A stretch of 64,000 nt of DNA from Cannabis sativa. Its lineage: Eukaryota > Streptophyta > Magnoliopsida > Rosales > Cannabaceae. The stretch lies in the NCBI RefSeq assembly GCF_029168945.1, contig NC_083605.1:75596969-75660968 (forward strand), given 5' to 3'. The notes under the pieces are model-generated. The model did no database searches, was not told the DNA's origin, and saw only the letters and a list, made by a program, of their open reading frames with translations. Positions 26,456-39,146 of this stretch are shown one piece after another. The number at the start of each line of letters is the position of its first letter. The stretch's first letter is position 1. The translations under genes were made by a program, and so were the position numbers.

Positions 26456-26867
26456 TTGGTGATTCTACAATGCCCCTCATGTATTGGTGCACCCTTAACT
26501 TGTTTCGGCATCCAGAAAAAAAAATTTAGTCTAATTTTTTTTCATATTCATATACGTTATAGCTATTTAAGATATCCTACAAAATTTTAAAAAATTCGGA
26601 ATAATTTACAATATAGAAAATAATGTTCAAACAGTCTATTTTACACGCGTATAAAATAAAATAGTTACGCGTTGCAATACACTGTTTGAACATAATTTTC
26701 GGCATGTTAAACTTTTCCAAATTTCTTAAAATTTTGCAGGATGTCTTAAATAACTATAACGTACATGACCATGAGAAAAAATTTGACTAAAAAATTATTT
26801 CAGATGCTAAAATTGATAGGGGTGCATCAATATATCTATTTTGAGGGGGTGCATTGTAGAATTTTCC
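26456..26867. mobile_element. Foldback MITE with 8-bp target duplication
   Basis: The left end has ATTCTACAATGCCCC and the right end GGGGTGCATTGTAGAAT. Internal parts are also complementary (ATGTTCAAACAG at left against CTGTTTGAACAT at right). AGTTTTAT flanks both sides (26448-26455 and 26868-26875), an 8-bp duplication as made by hAT transposases. Relatives that have decayed more lie at about 30085-30395 and 48140-48420. Confidence 0.75.
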
Positions 26868-27289
26868 AGTTTTATGTTATATAACCAGTGTGCTTATTTT
26901 TTTAGTTTTTTTTTTTTGTCCGTTTTTATTTTATAAGACCAATATAATTAGTTTTGGTTTTGTAAAACCTGACTAGTTTTAATTTTGTAAGGTCAATTTG
27001 CTTTAATAATAATTCTAATTTTTACATCAGAATATATTTTTGTGATAATATTTATATAAAATTTTATATTTTTATTAAATATTTGTTCTATATATTTTTT
27101 TATTTTGTAGGCATTCTATTAGTGAGTCGGAAGTTACAACTCTCAATTTTAATATATTTTTTTTTTTATATTTTCTTTTTTAATAATAAAGTTTTAGTGT
27201 ATAGTTCTCCTGTGGTATCCCTGCATAGTTTTTGATATAAATGTAGCTTGAGAAATCCAATATATGCACTATTTGAGCCCTATTTGTAT

Positions 27290-27402
27290 TTTTTTTTTAA
27301 TTTAAGCGTTTAAATATTATAACCATGTTTTACTTAGGACTCGAACCCAAGACCTCCAATACGCACCCACCTATGGCCACTTGAGCTAGCCTCAAGTGGT
27401 CG
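27290..27402 (-). mobile_element. tRNA-derived SINE with perfect target duplication
   Basis: On the minus strand the element has the A-box-like TAGCTCAAGTGG, the B-box GGTTCGAGTCC, a short body and an A-run tail. CTATTTGTAT flanks it exactly (27280-27289 and 27403-27412). Size (about 113 bases), promoter boxes, tail and duplication together make a well-preserved short SINE, of the Au-SINE kind in general design. Confidence 0.88.
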
Positions 27403-27412
27403 CTATTTGTAT

Positions 27413-29449
27413 TCATAAAAAATTCAATTTCTTTTTCATTATTTTGTATATTTGTATATTATAGACAAATATCAAATTCAATTTCTTTTTCATTATTTTG
27501 CTGCAATAAAAAATTAAACTATATATATTATTCTTTAAATAATCTTTTAAACAAAAAAAATGTGTATGATTTTAGAAAATATTGTGTTAATTTATTTTGC
27601 TGCAACTTAGTATTTATGAAATTGTCCAGTTTCTTTTTAATAAATAAAATTTTCAAGTTACAAAACAATATAATGTCTTTTATTATCCATTGATTGTCTC
27701 TTAAAAAAAATAATAAAGTATCTTAACAATGTCATAAATTACAAAAGATTCCATATTATTTTTTGAGTGAAACAATAATTTAAAAATTATTTAAATAGAA
27801 ATTATTCTGTATACTATTTTTTATTTTTTTTTAAAAAATTTACGGTTTGGATTGCTCTAGTAGTTTTTACGTCAGTTGCTATATAGATTTTGATTGCGAT
27901 TTAAATTATGTCGTTAGTTGCTATGTGAATAATTATGTGAATTTCTGTAAATATAAAAAAAAAAAAAAAAAAAAACTAATTTATAACGGAAAAAATGAAA
28001 AACTAGGAACTATTTAAATGACTAATTGAGCCTAAATTAATTACAAACCTTAAAAAAAAAACTAGGAACTATTTTGTAGGGCCTTTTGAATTTTTAATTT
28101 TTGTAAGAAAACTTCATAATTATAATTTTTCTTCAATTTATTGTTAAGGGTAATTAATAAGTAAAATACAAAAGAAAATAAAATTTGAAGAGGGCCACCA
28201 TGTGGCTATCTTATTGCACTGTTTTTTTTAACACTTGAAAATTTATTATATTTCTATAGACTATAGTGTATATAATTATATACAGTCTTATTACTTACAA
28301 CTTTAAATATTGTTAAATTAAATGGGTAATAAAATAATAAATAACATTAAAAAAAAAATAACAAATAAAATACTACATGCTAATTGCATACATACATTCC
28401 CTCTTTATAACTGATTTTTAATAATTATGGCTTAAATAATAAGTATTAATAAAGTTTTGTAAAGTCTTGAGACTAATCATACCCAAAAAATACTTAGAAT
28501 TTTTTTTAAAATTAAAAAAAAAAAAAAAAAAAAAAGGTTAGGCATTAGATAGAGATCTATATAACTAAAAAAAATAACTATGTTAAGTACAAGATAGTAA
28601 TTATACAAAGCAAATAATACAAAAAAGTATGACACAATCAAAACATAAATTATAGAGATATATTTATATTATTTTATTTATTTATTTATTTATTATTTTT
28701 ATTTTTTGGTGAAGAAAGAGAGTAGAATGTAAAAAATAAAAAATTAATAATAATAATAATAATAATAATACCCAAAAAGATGCATCATACGTAAGATGAA
28801 GAAAACTTTATTACCTCTCACAAATGAAAAAGAAAGTTAATTAAGGATTTAATATAATCAAAACTTTAGCTTAAAATAATAGAAAATTTATTCATTCCTA
28901 CTTTTTCATCTTTAACACACCTTAAGCTACTTCTTGTCCCCTCACAAAGAATATATGATATATATATTAATGACTATATTATTATATATATAAATAAATA
29001 AATATTCATATTATAAATATATAAATATATATATATATATATATCAAAATCTCAAAGATGCCTTCACACCCACCACCACTTTATGTGCTATCCTCCCTAA
29101 TAATCACTAATTAGTTTATTTAATCCTATCTTTTTGCAATAGAATAATGCCAAATTGCCAATGTTTTTATTTAATTTTTTTTAATATTTTTTTTTTGCTA
29201 CTTTTATTACCATTACAATTGCCCACTTATTGTTTTGTTTTTTAGATTAATTAAATATTTTAATTTATTTTTGTACCATTAAAAGCTTGGCACTTACTCC
29301 TACCAATTATATTGGATGACTCAATTTGACCTTTAGATTAGTCCAAAGGAATTAGTTTAGTAAAAACAAAACAAGGTCTTTTGTTAATTATTTATCAAAG
29401 AATCTCTACTCAAAAAAAAAAAAACATTATTCATGTTTCTCTATTTGTA
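27413..29449. other. Intergenic, repeats only
   Basis: No gene seen. 27846-27966 belongs to a repeat (GTTGCTATGTGAATTATTATG-like motifs) shared with 44698-44840. Poly(A) tracts lie at 27955-27975 and 28516-28536, an (AAT)n run at 28747-28770 and a (TA)n run at 29022-29044. Confidence 0.5.
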
Positions 29450-29605
29450 AATTTTGTTGGTTATATTAAAAAAATAGTCAAAAATTAAATTCAGTATCAT
29501 ATTTATACTATTTTAAAAAATACATAGTCTATTTTTTCATTTAACAAAATAAATATTTCAATTAATAATTTTTACAAAACACAAAATTTAAAATAATATT
29601 AACCC
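29450..29605. mobile_element. Truncated remnant of the GGGTAAATACC MITE family
   Basis: Only the right half remains. Its sequence follows that of the 10408 copy from the centre to the decayed terminus (...ATTAACCC), with the ACTATTTTA, TTTAACAAAAT and TTTTACAAAACAC blocks recognisable. Confidence 0.6.
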
Positions 29606-30629
29606 TAAAAAATAATTTGTAATGAAGATTTTGTATGGGTTACAAAGATATTCCACATTGAAATTATTTTTTGAAGTTATTATCTTAAATCAATTAATAA
29701 ATGTTCGGATCTTGAATTGGTTTTGAGATAAAATAATAGAGAATAATTTATTTTTAAAAACACTTATAATTATTCTAAAATTTTCAAATTTATACTATAA
29801 AAGTATATGTTCTAATTTTTCTAGAAAAAATAAAATGAATTATTTATTTGAGAAATATGAGTAAATGAAATTGTTAAGAATAATTCAAATAAATTACTTA
29901 CAATTTTTTTATTATTTATTTATCTCTCATAAAATTGAATATTCACACATCTAATTTTTTAATGTTTTTCTCTTGGTATATATGTTCATGCAAAATATTT
30001 TGTGGTATACAATTTATCATAAAATATGATATAATCTAATATTTACAACCACATATATATTGTTATATATAAATAAATAAATATATTTGGATGCTTATAC
30101 AATACCCTCTCTTAAAATAGATCTATCGATACACTTTCTATTTATTTCGGTATTTGAGAGAATTTTTTTAGTCTATTTTTTTTATGGTCATTTATGTTAT
30201 ATTTATTAAATATATTCGTAAAATTTTGAGAGATTCAAAAAAAATTAACACGCTAAAATAATTTATTGCACGCGAAACTCTTTTATTTTAAACGCGTGTG
30301 AAATAAACTGCTTGAACTCTATTTTTGGTATGTTAAATTTTTTAAAATTTTAAAACTAAAACATATTCTCTCAAATATTAAAACAAATAAAAACTACATC
30401 AATTATAATTTTTTTTAATATTTTTATAAATATTTTTTTATATATAAATATATATGGGTAAATAAAAGATTGGAATAAGTGTGTCCTAATTAATGGCACG
30501 AGTGCATATCACAATCAAGTCTTTTCCTTAACTAATAATGTTCAAAGATCTGAAACAGTAGCTGCCCAAAAGCCAGACAAAACAAAACAAAACAATTTTA
30601 TTTTTATTTTTTATTTTTATATAAATAAA

Positions 30630-30663
<34 letters not shown>

Positions 30664-31140
30664 TAATTAATTAATGAATTAAAAATAAATAAAAAAGTAA
30701 TTATAGAGTAATATCTTGCTAACAACAGGTGCTATAAAAGGTCTTCTTCCCACCCACCAAACCCTATGACCATTAGTATTTCTTCTTAAAACATAAAAAT
30801 AATTTTGTCCCTACATAATTGAAATATACATATATTTTTATATATAATTTTAATAAAAAATAATAATAATTAATATTTATTTTAGATTTCAATTAGTGCG
30901 ACAGAGTTCATCTTCATGATCATTATTATTCTTATTCAAATATTCAACACCACTTCTATTATATATATATATATATATATCATTATTACATTATCTAACT
31001 ATAATAATAAACCAATATCTTCCAAATTTATGTTATCCTACTTATAATTATTCAAAACATATTTATTTCTTTATTTTTATAATTCATTTCTTATGATTAA
31101 TTAGTAATGCAATTAGGTTAATTATGTTAAACATTTCGAT
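29606..31140. other. Intergenic, repeats only
   Basis: No gene seen. 30085-30395 is a decayed relative of the 26456 foldback element. (TTA)n lies at 30627-30660 and (TA)n at 30960-30980. Confidence 0.5.
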
Positions 31141-31157
31141 AATAACATTTCCTAATT

Positions 31158-31457
31158 GTTTAGTTTGTTTAAGGTTGAAATATATTCTTCAATATTGTTC
31201 GTACTTGGGTAAATTCCTTTGGTTGTAATGTTGTTTTTAGGCTTATTATTGATGAGATCATTTCTCTGTTAGTTGTTATTGTGGTGGTTCTTATCATGTC
31301 ATTTCGCGTGATGCAAATGGTGTAATTCATGCACTAGTAGAGTCTATTGTAAATTTATTCGGAGTTCATGTTTAGGCAAATACTTATCTTAAATTTTTAT
31401 GTATGACTCTTGTTACAGTGAATTTAGTTCGTTAATAATATTATTTTTTCTTTAAAA
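31158..31457 (+). mobile_element. 5'-truncated LINE, RNase H end, with 17-bp target duplication
   Basis: A 300-base insertion between perfect copies of AATAACATTTCCTAATT (31141-31157 and 31458-31474), ending in an A-rich tail. Translation shows the end of a plant LINE RNase H domain (LIIDEIISLL, then in another frame ISRDANGVIHAL), so it carries at least one frameshift. 5' truncation, tail and long duplication are the marks of target-primed reverse transcription. Confidence 0.85.
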
Positions 31458-31474
31458 AATAACATTTCCTAATT

Positions 31475-33367
31475 AATATAGTATACTATTATTGTTGAAA
31501 AACTCACTAAGATAAACGATATTATCGAACCTAATAAATCAACAAACAATATAAAACCGAAAACCTAATCCCAAACAAGTCTAGCTCAATAGCTACACCT
31601 CTTATTTCTTTCATGCGATCTATTCACTTTTTTCGAAAAATGTTATCTTAGTTAATCAAGTCTCACGTATCATAATTTAAACTAATTAAAATATACAAGA
31701 TCTAATTTTGAATAATACTAATAACACTACAGAATATACGACGTCAGATGTGTCTCGTAACATAACAATAATCTATAGCCTCCTTCTCCAATTTCCACAT
31801 CATCACCAATCTTATTTGATAATCACAATTAGTGGTGTGGATAAGCATATTTATTAACTTAGATTAGTTTTTTTTAAGAGAACGTGGAAGGAGATAATAA
31901 AGACAAACCAATGAAAGAATGTTTATGTGTGATTATATATATAATGAGGACTTAAATGTAATTTTGAGAAAGTTTAATTAAGATTTCTTATTCATAACTT
32001 TAATGCTTGACATCTGTACCATTAGCTTATAATAATTGAGGCATAATCTTTTTGCTAATGACATAAATTTATATATATATAAAATATAATTTTTGCCCTT
32101 TGCTATCTCCCAAGAGCTATATTCTTTTTGATATATATTATCATGTTTAATTTAATTATTAATTAATTAAAATAATAATAAAAAATTAATTTTGAATGGT
32201 TTTTAATTAAAATTAGGATTAGGTTCGAATAATTCAATGGAGTTTAAGCATGTTACATATTAATTTTATTATTTTGATGATTAGGCTACTTAACTTGTTT
32301 TAAGATCCCTAAAGAAAGTGTTATGTTAAAATATAAACAAAATATTACATCAATTACTAATTTAATTTATTAATTCCATTTAATTTAGATAAAAGCTCTA
32401 GTGGAACAAAGTCAAAATATATTTATCTAACAATTGTAAAAAAAGTGTATATTAAGTAAGGATTTTTTTTTTCTACTAATAATAGTAATTGTTTTATTTA
32501 TGATTTAAGATTTTATGTTATTAGAGTTTATCTTGATTGTATTTTTTTAGGATCTAATCTCCTTAAAATCAAATTGATTTAGTTAAATGAAATTTTTAAT
32601 TAAAAAAATAGAAAATAGATTTTTTTTTTAACATTGAAGGTGGAGAATTGAAAGGATCTCATCTTTATCATGAGATGTATAGTACTATTAAACTATATTT
32701 ATGACCATAATAGAGATTCTATTTCTAAAGTCATCAATAAATTTGATACTTTAGAATTAAAAATATATATATATTAAAAAATTAGCTTAAAATGCCATTT
32801 TTTTTAAAAAAATATATAGTTTATAAGGAAAATGTGGAACGAAAAAAATTATATATATATATTAAAAATAAGTATATTATAAAAAATGTATTAAGAGAAA
32901 ATGTTATTTTGTGATCAAACATCTTTTGTAATATTATCTTTTATTTAATTTCTAATATTTATCGTTAAAAAGTCAAATTAATCCAAATAGACTATAGTGA
33001 TATTGACAATGATTTTTTTGGTTTTCTCGTTCCTTAATGAAAACCCTAGAAGTATTTTGCACTCGATTGGAGTGTAATCGGTGTTTGTTTGTGTATTGCC
33101 GGGTTACACTCATCTTGATATTAGAGTATGCGATCAATAAGGTGCCTTATGTTTCTCCTTCCTATTTTTCGGTCTTTGGTTGAAAAAAAGATAACTTTTG
33201 TTACATTCAAATCAAAACATCTTTCTAAATTTAAATTTTAATATACACCATCGTCTTACCCTCTTATTAAGTTTGCTAATTAGGCCAAAAAAAAAAAAAT
33301 TATTTTGTGTCATTGCCTTTTGACATTGTTCAACATTAATTAACCATCTAATGTTATAATTTCCCCT
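31475..33367. other. Intergenic, no gene seen
   Basis: AT-rich. A GC-richer part at 33040-33180 (CTCGATTGGAGTGTAATCGG and following) looks like a piece of a repeated element or lost transcript, but no frame in it is convincing. Confidence 0.4.
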
Positions 33368-33565
33368 TATGGATTATCCCTCTCGAAAACGAAGATTTGA
33401 AGTGATCTATAATTTATTGAGTACTCGGTATAACTCACGCATTCGTGTACAAATCAGTGCAGACGAAGTAACACGAATATTTCCGGTAGTCAGTCTATTT
33501 CCATCAGCCGGCCGGTGGGAGCGAGAAGTTTAGGATATGTTTGGTGTTTCTTCCATCAATCATCC
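33368..33565 (+). pseudogene. nad9: Nuclear copy of mitochondrial nad9 fragment (NUMT)
   Basis: About 198 bases that translate as the middle of NADH dehydrogenase subunit 9 (complex I): DYPSRKRRFEVIYNLLSTRY and on through FPSAGRWEREV to MFGVSSINHP. One in-frame stop (TAG at about 33528) replaces the tryptophan codon expected before DMFGV. The DNA is more GC-rich than its surroundings and stays in one frame from end to end. Both ends of the gene are absent, so it is a non-functional transfer of mitochondrial DNA into the nucleus. A few C-to-T type changes are consistent with age or with an edited RNA source; I cannot separate these. Confidence 0.9.
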
Positions 33566-36500
33566 AAACAAAAAAATAAACAATTATGATCTAATTAAGT
33601 TGAGTATTTATTTATTTATTTTTTTTTATGAAATTGATTAACATATCCAACCAAGTTGTATATTTCAAGTTTCAACAATTATTGTTAATAATGTTTTAAT
33701 TTCTTTTTTGTTTAAATGAAATGATTTATCCAAGGCATATATTGGGAAAGGCTGCAAGCATAAATATTGAGTTAAGAGACAAGTTCCTCTAAAGTCCCTT
33801 AAAAGGGACATGTTGCCTATTTGTCCCACCACATCCCTCAAACCCGGAAATAATTAATAATTAATCACTCACTAACTCAAATACATATATATATATATAA
33901 TAAAGACAATAATTCTTTTTTTTATATTATTAATTTTAATGTCAATATTATTATTATTACTACTACTAATATAAGTTTTGTTAAATAAACTATTATAATT
34001 TTGTCTTTGTGTTCATTGAAAATTGATGTCATTGGTGGTTTGGTGATCTTGTTTGCTCACCCCATGTGGAGAGGGAGACCAATTTGGTTAATTTAAATTT
34101 CCATGGTTGCCCTTGGCCTGCACAAGTTCAAAGAAGACTATCTTTTCAACCCCAAATTTTCAATTTTTCTTTTGAATAAAAAAAAATATTTTTTTAATTA
34201 TATATATAAATAATAATTAGAGGACCCTACCAAATGAAGTTGATACCTTTTCCACCACCTAGGATTTAGCAATTTTTTTCATGGTGTTGTGTGGGGTATG
34301 TTACCAAATTTTTATTTTATTTTATTCTATTATTTTTTTTAAAAGAGAAAAATAAATCCTTAAAAGAAATACTAATAAGGTTTTAGTTTTGATTTTAGGT
34401 GGGATACCTTGCAAACAAATTAAGAGAAAGTAGCATTTTGGGTTGGATTCCATGTGAAGACAAATCATGGGCAATAGGGATTACTTTTTGGTTTTTTTTG
34501 GTGGAGTTCTAGGGCTTAGGTTAGGCTAGGCTAGGCTACTCTCTTCAATTGAATTGCTTCCATGTAAGTAAGCACATTTTTTCTCCTTTGTACTAAATAG
34601 GAATATAAAGCTTTTTTTAGTATATATTAGGATTGCTATTAAGACCATTGCTATATTTAGCATAAAAAATAATTTTGTAGTAAATTTATACTAAATTTTA
34701 GTTTGTACTTCAATGCACAATTATAAAATTTTGATATAAAATTTAATATATAATTAATATTTTATTAAAAAATAAAATTTAATAACTTTATAATTAATTT
34801 TATTATTATTTTAATATGTAAGACAATAAAAAAATAATTTAAATATTTCATAATTTAATGTGATAGTTAAATATCCTAGTAAAATAATAGAAATGACATA
34901 AATGTAAATGAAAAAGTAGTACATTTATTGTGGTGTAAATTTTACATCATAACAAATGTTGTGCAAAATTTGGTACAAAATTTGCTATGTACAGTGTACT
35001 AAATTTATATTACTTTTTGACACACTATTAGAACACTCTTTTTGTTAAATGAGCTATATTTTAGCTTTTCACCACTTATTTACACTTTCATTAGAGATAC
35101 TCTAAGTATTAGTGGTGTAGTAGTAGATATTACTTTGTAAATTATTAATTTTTTATAATAATTATTAAATTAAAATATATAAAATTAAATAGTTAATATC
35201 ACAAATAATATGAGAATAGTACTAGACACTACATTTTACTATTTTTCATATTTTTAAGACTTAAAGTAGTTGTAGAATTTAGTTTTGACTTATTTTCGAG
35301 AGTTACTTTCAATCTTTCTCAACCATTGGATCTTGTTATTTAATGGTGTTGATTGTTGATGGAAATGTGGACTACAAGTCCACTTACTTCACTTTGATAT
35401 TCAATGGGCCCCATTTCTCCCACCTTTATTTTTTTCTCTTTGCCCCTTTTTCTCTTTCATTTAGAAAAGTACACAAAATCCTATGTGGAATTTACCATTC
35501 ATTACAACATTGATTCAAGACTAACTACCTTATATATATAAAACCTTTTGTCTTCTTTACATTAAGCAATGATTAATTAATTTATTATTTCATTAAAGAA
35601 GTTATTAATACATTTGAGTCACAAGTAGTTAAAAAGTTAATTTCTTTTGTAGTTCTTCTTTAAGTTTGATCCAATAAGTACATATAATGGACTTATTATA
35701 AAAAGTTAGGATGATAGTGCTCATATATACACTAAATATTCCCCATAATATACAAACACAAAGAAAACTAGCTCTTCTTATTTGATTTGATAAACCATGT
35801 ATTATATTTGTATAATTTCAACCAAAAAAAAAATGAAAAGAAGAGCATTAAAGATTAAATTAAAGTAACAAGATTCCTCTTCCTAGTTTAAGTTTTGAAT
35901 AATGATACAAAAAAAAAAGGTAAGGTCATATTAGTACCATAAGATTGGTCAACAAGAATTATTCATCACAAACCCAAGTCAAATTCCATGTTACTATTCT
36001 CTAATTGGTCAAATATATATTTAGTGCATAAATTAGGTTTATGGGGTTACCTACATTGCACATTAATAATAACTTTACATTGGTGCTAAGCTTCTTGGCA
36101 TCTTCATGGTGGAAAATTATTAAAATAAAAATGATTTTTTAAAACAATAAATATGTATATATATATAATTAGAACTGATCTATTCATAATTAATAATGAA
36201 AAACTAAGCCCAATTATATGTGTATTAAGGTTTCTTTAATGGTTTTAGTTTTGGTTTCTTATTTGAGTATAATTGTACAATTCCTAAATATATATTTATA
36301 TTAATTTATAGATCTAAGATATGGCTTTTCATTTTATTTTATTAAAAAAAACAAAAAATTAAGGAATATTTATGTCATTAGTCCCCCAACAACAAGCTTC
36401 TTTCTCACTAAAATTAAAATGTATATATATTATTATTCAAATATGAGTTTTTATAGGTTTGTGACATGGTTGTTCATGTCTTCTGATTAATTGTATGTGT

Positions 36501-36689
36501 ATAGTATGTATACATATACAATAAATGAGTAACAACAACTAATACCACATCGATTTGTTTACATTTTTGTTATGGAATTTGTTTTTATATAAGGATCCTC
36601 TCATTTAAATAAAAATTAAGAAATTTAACTTTCAATAAAAATAAAATTCTAAAATTAAAAGAGACAAAATTTTAGCTGAATTTAATGGA
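33566..36689. other. Intergenic, no gene seen
   Basis: AT-rich. 34630-35095 is one copy of a long AT-rich repeat whose partner lies at about 39945-40430 (shared GAGCTATATTTTAGC, GACACACTATTAGAACAC-like blocks). A tandem TAGGC(T) tract lies at 34515-34540. No frame supports a protein. Confidence 0.5.
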
Positions 36690-37256
36690 ACTACCACTTG
36701 ATTCCAAAGTAGATTCACAACTTATTGATTTCCAAGACCTCTTCAAAAACTATGATATGAAAAATACTTTTTTTTAGATGTGCAATCAAGATAGATTTTA
36801 GCAAAACCTATAACATAGTAGATTGGTCTTTTCTTGAAGAGTTATTAAAAGCTTTATGCTTTAAAGCTAGGTTTATAAGGTGAATAATGGTATGTTTGAG
36901 ATGTATCTCTTATTCTCTTATGATAAATGGTAGGACTCAAGGTAGTTTTAAAGGGGAGAAAGGATTCAGACAAGAAGACCCTATATCTCTCCTGCTATTT
37001 GTACTCATTATAGAATATCTTACTAAAAGACTTTAATTGGAAGCTCGAGAAAGGACTTTTAGATATCATCCAATGTGTAAAAGGTTGCAACTTACGAGTT
37101 TGCTCTTTATGATTTCACCTCCGCTTCTGGTTTGATAGCAAACAATGCTAAATTCCAGATATTTTTGGGGAGTTAAACATCAAAAAAAGGAAGCTATCAC
37201 TTAGATTATTCAGTTTGAAAATGGTCAATTTTCCCTTAAATACTTAGGGTTCCTAT
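36690..37256 (+). mobile_element. Dead LINE, reverse transcriptase part (left piece)
   Basis: Translation in shifting frames gives reverse transcriptase blocks: MKID-like IKIDFSKTYNIVDWSFLEEL, LMINGRTQGSFKGEKGFRQ, DPISLLLFVLIIEYLTKRL, and ASGLIANNAKFQIF. The region that should hold the catalytic FADD (or YADD) box is missing, so a deletion has removed the active site. It ends at KYLGFP, where a solo LTR interrupts it. It continues at 39147. Confidence 0.85.
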
Positions 37257-37575
37257 TGTTGGAATTTATTTTACCAAGATCTTAGATTTCTCACAAGTAT
37301 GTTGTTTAACATCCTAAACATGAACTTTCTAAAATGATAATAAACACATATAAAGTTAAGAAAACCTTACATTGGTTGTAGCAGAATAATATGTCTCCTT
37401 CCACTCAGATCTCTAACTCTTGTATCCTTTTTGTTGCATATTATTATCAAGATCTGAGCCCGAATGTCCTTCTCTTTGAGTGTGATCCTTCAGAGTCTTC
37501 CAATCTATGATTGAGGTACCACTTGCTGTGTGTGGGCACTACTCTATCACTAGGGGTTTCGAAATTATGAAGAAG

Positions 37576-37641
<66 letters not shown>

Positions 37642-39146
37642 CGGCTATAGAGAGAAAGAGGAAGGCTCAGTTTTTCTGAAAAAGGCAATCTTTTGAATTA
37701 CTGATAAAAACTTACTTTAGCCTGAGCCATCACTTTCTATTTATAGGCAACTACTAGGTTTAGGTTAGTAATTATTTAACATTAAAATAATGAAAATATT
37801 AATTAGAAAAAGCCAATCAAGTGGCCGGCCATAGGTGTTACTGGGCCTCACTTGGATTTTGCAGTTTTCACAATTTTTATTTCTATTTTCTCAAAAACGC
37901 CAATTTTCCAATTCTAACCATTTAAATGCCAAAACTAATTATTTAATAACTAAAATAGATTATTAAATAATATTGTCATTTAATATAATTATTAATTAGA
38001 CATATAGAGTCTCTTAATTAATAAATAAACTTAGAATCTCTTTTCTTTACAATTTCACCCCTGCTTAGTGAAAATTCACAAACTAGACATAGTCTAATCT
38101 TTAGAATTATCATTCATTAATCATAAATCAATTATTGAGTCTTACAAGCAGTATGGTCTCAACTAGAATGGGGACCATGGATCTATAATGTTGAGCTTCC
38201 AATAAGCCGAACTGAATTTACTAAGTAAATTCCCTAACTTATTAATTCCTTGTTGAATCCACTCTTAGAACTTAGAATTACACTCCCAGACTTATATAGA
38301 GCATTATTTAACCATTGTTATAATCTTAATGTGATCAAAGATCCTCTATATAGATGATTTACATCGAGATGGGATACATTTACCGTTCTCACCCCTCAAT
38401 GTATTTGGCCCCTTAAAATACTTAGCTACCTGTAAATGATGTTTTAGTGATCTAAGAAATAGTCACTGAAACAAGAGCTCATCCATTTACTTCTATTTAG
38501 CTAAGCTCGAAGGGAATCATCACTTGACTTCTATATATCAGTAGAAGCTATAGATTCCATATTTATGTTCAGCGCTCCCACTCAATCATACTATCATGTT
38601 CCCAAAATATATGTATCACTCTGACCCAAAAGTAGGCTTAACTAATAAATCAAAGAACATGAATAGTACTCCTGAGTTGAGCCTAAACATATCAGGATTT
38701 AGATTCTTTTGATCTAAGATCAACTAGTGATATTGACTTGGAAAGATACAACGGTAAGTTTATAATATCTTGACTAAGTTCAATATCGGTCCAGTCCAAT
38801 GTATACTCCATACATTCGAAACTAGTATACTTTACTAATGTCCTGGAAAGAACATAACACTTACTCCAAGTGTAAGTACACATCATCGTTGATTATCACA
38901 TCAGTGTAAATCCAAAACACTGATGAATCAGGGACTTAGTCTTTTCAATTATATAATCACAATCACATTCCACTGTGTTGACAATAATGTAATTGTGAAT
39001 AAGTATATGTTCTGGACTTAACTGATTTTGTGCATATATTAAACCATAAGCATGAAAAATTCATGCAAACATAAATCACTTCAAATTTCTTAGATTGATA
39101 ACTAATCAGATTGTAAAGGGTTTTACTTAGGGCACAAAACCCAACA
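37257..39146 (-). mobile_element. Copia-type solo LTR inserted in the LINE
   Basis: A 1,890-base segment that on the minus strand begins TGTTGGGTTTTGTGCCCTAA and ends in CCAACA. A perfect 5-bp duplication CCTAT flanks it (37252-37256 and 39147-39151). Removing it rejoins the LINE reading KYLGFP/MT. TG...CA ends, 5-bp duplication and no internal protein region identify a solo LTR; the first bases and the length suggest a Ty1-copia lineage with long LTRs (Angela-like), which is inference. It contains a (GA)n microsatellite. Confidence 0.88.
37578..37638. repeat. (GA)n microsatellite
   Basis: About 30 uninterrupted AG units inside the copia-type solo LTR. Likely length-variable. Confidence 0.95.

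Noticed and set aside
27325..27402. A minus-strand tRNA gene
   Set aside because: Only the promoter boxes match; the element has a tail and target duplication of a SINE.
33368..33565. A functional nad9 gene
   Set aside because: Both gene ends are missing and there is an in-frame stop; it is a nuclear insertion.
38692..38886. 64-codon minus-strand frame
   Set aside because: It lies within the copia-type solo LTR and shows no protein similarity.
37257..39146. A complete LTR retrotransposon
   Set aside because: No internal coding region, primer-binding site or second LTR is visible; one LTR with target duplication explains all.
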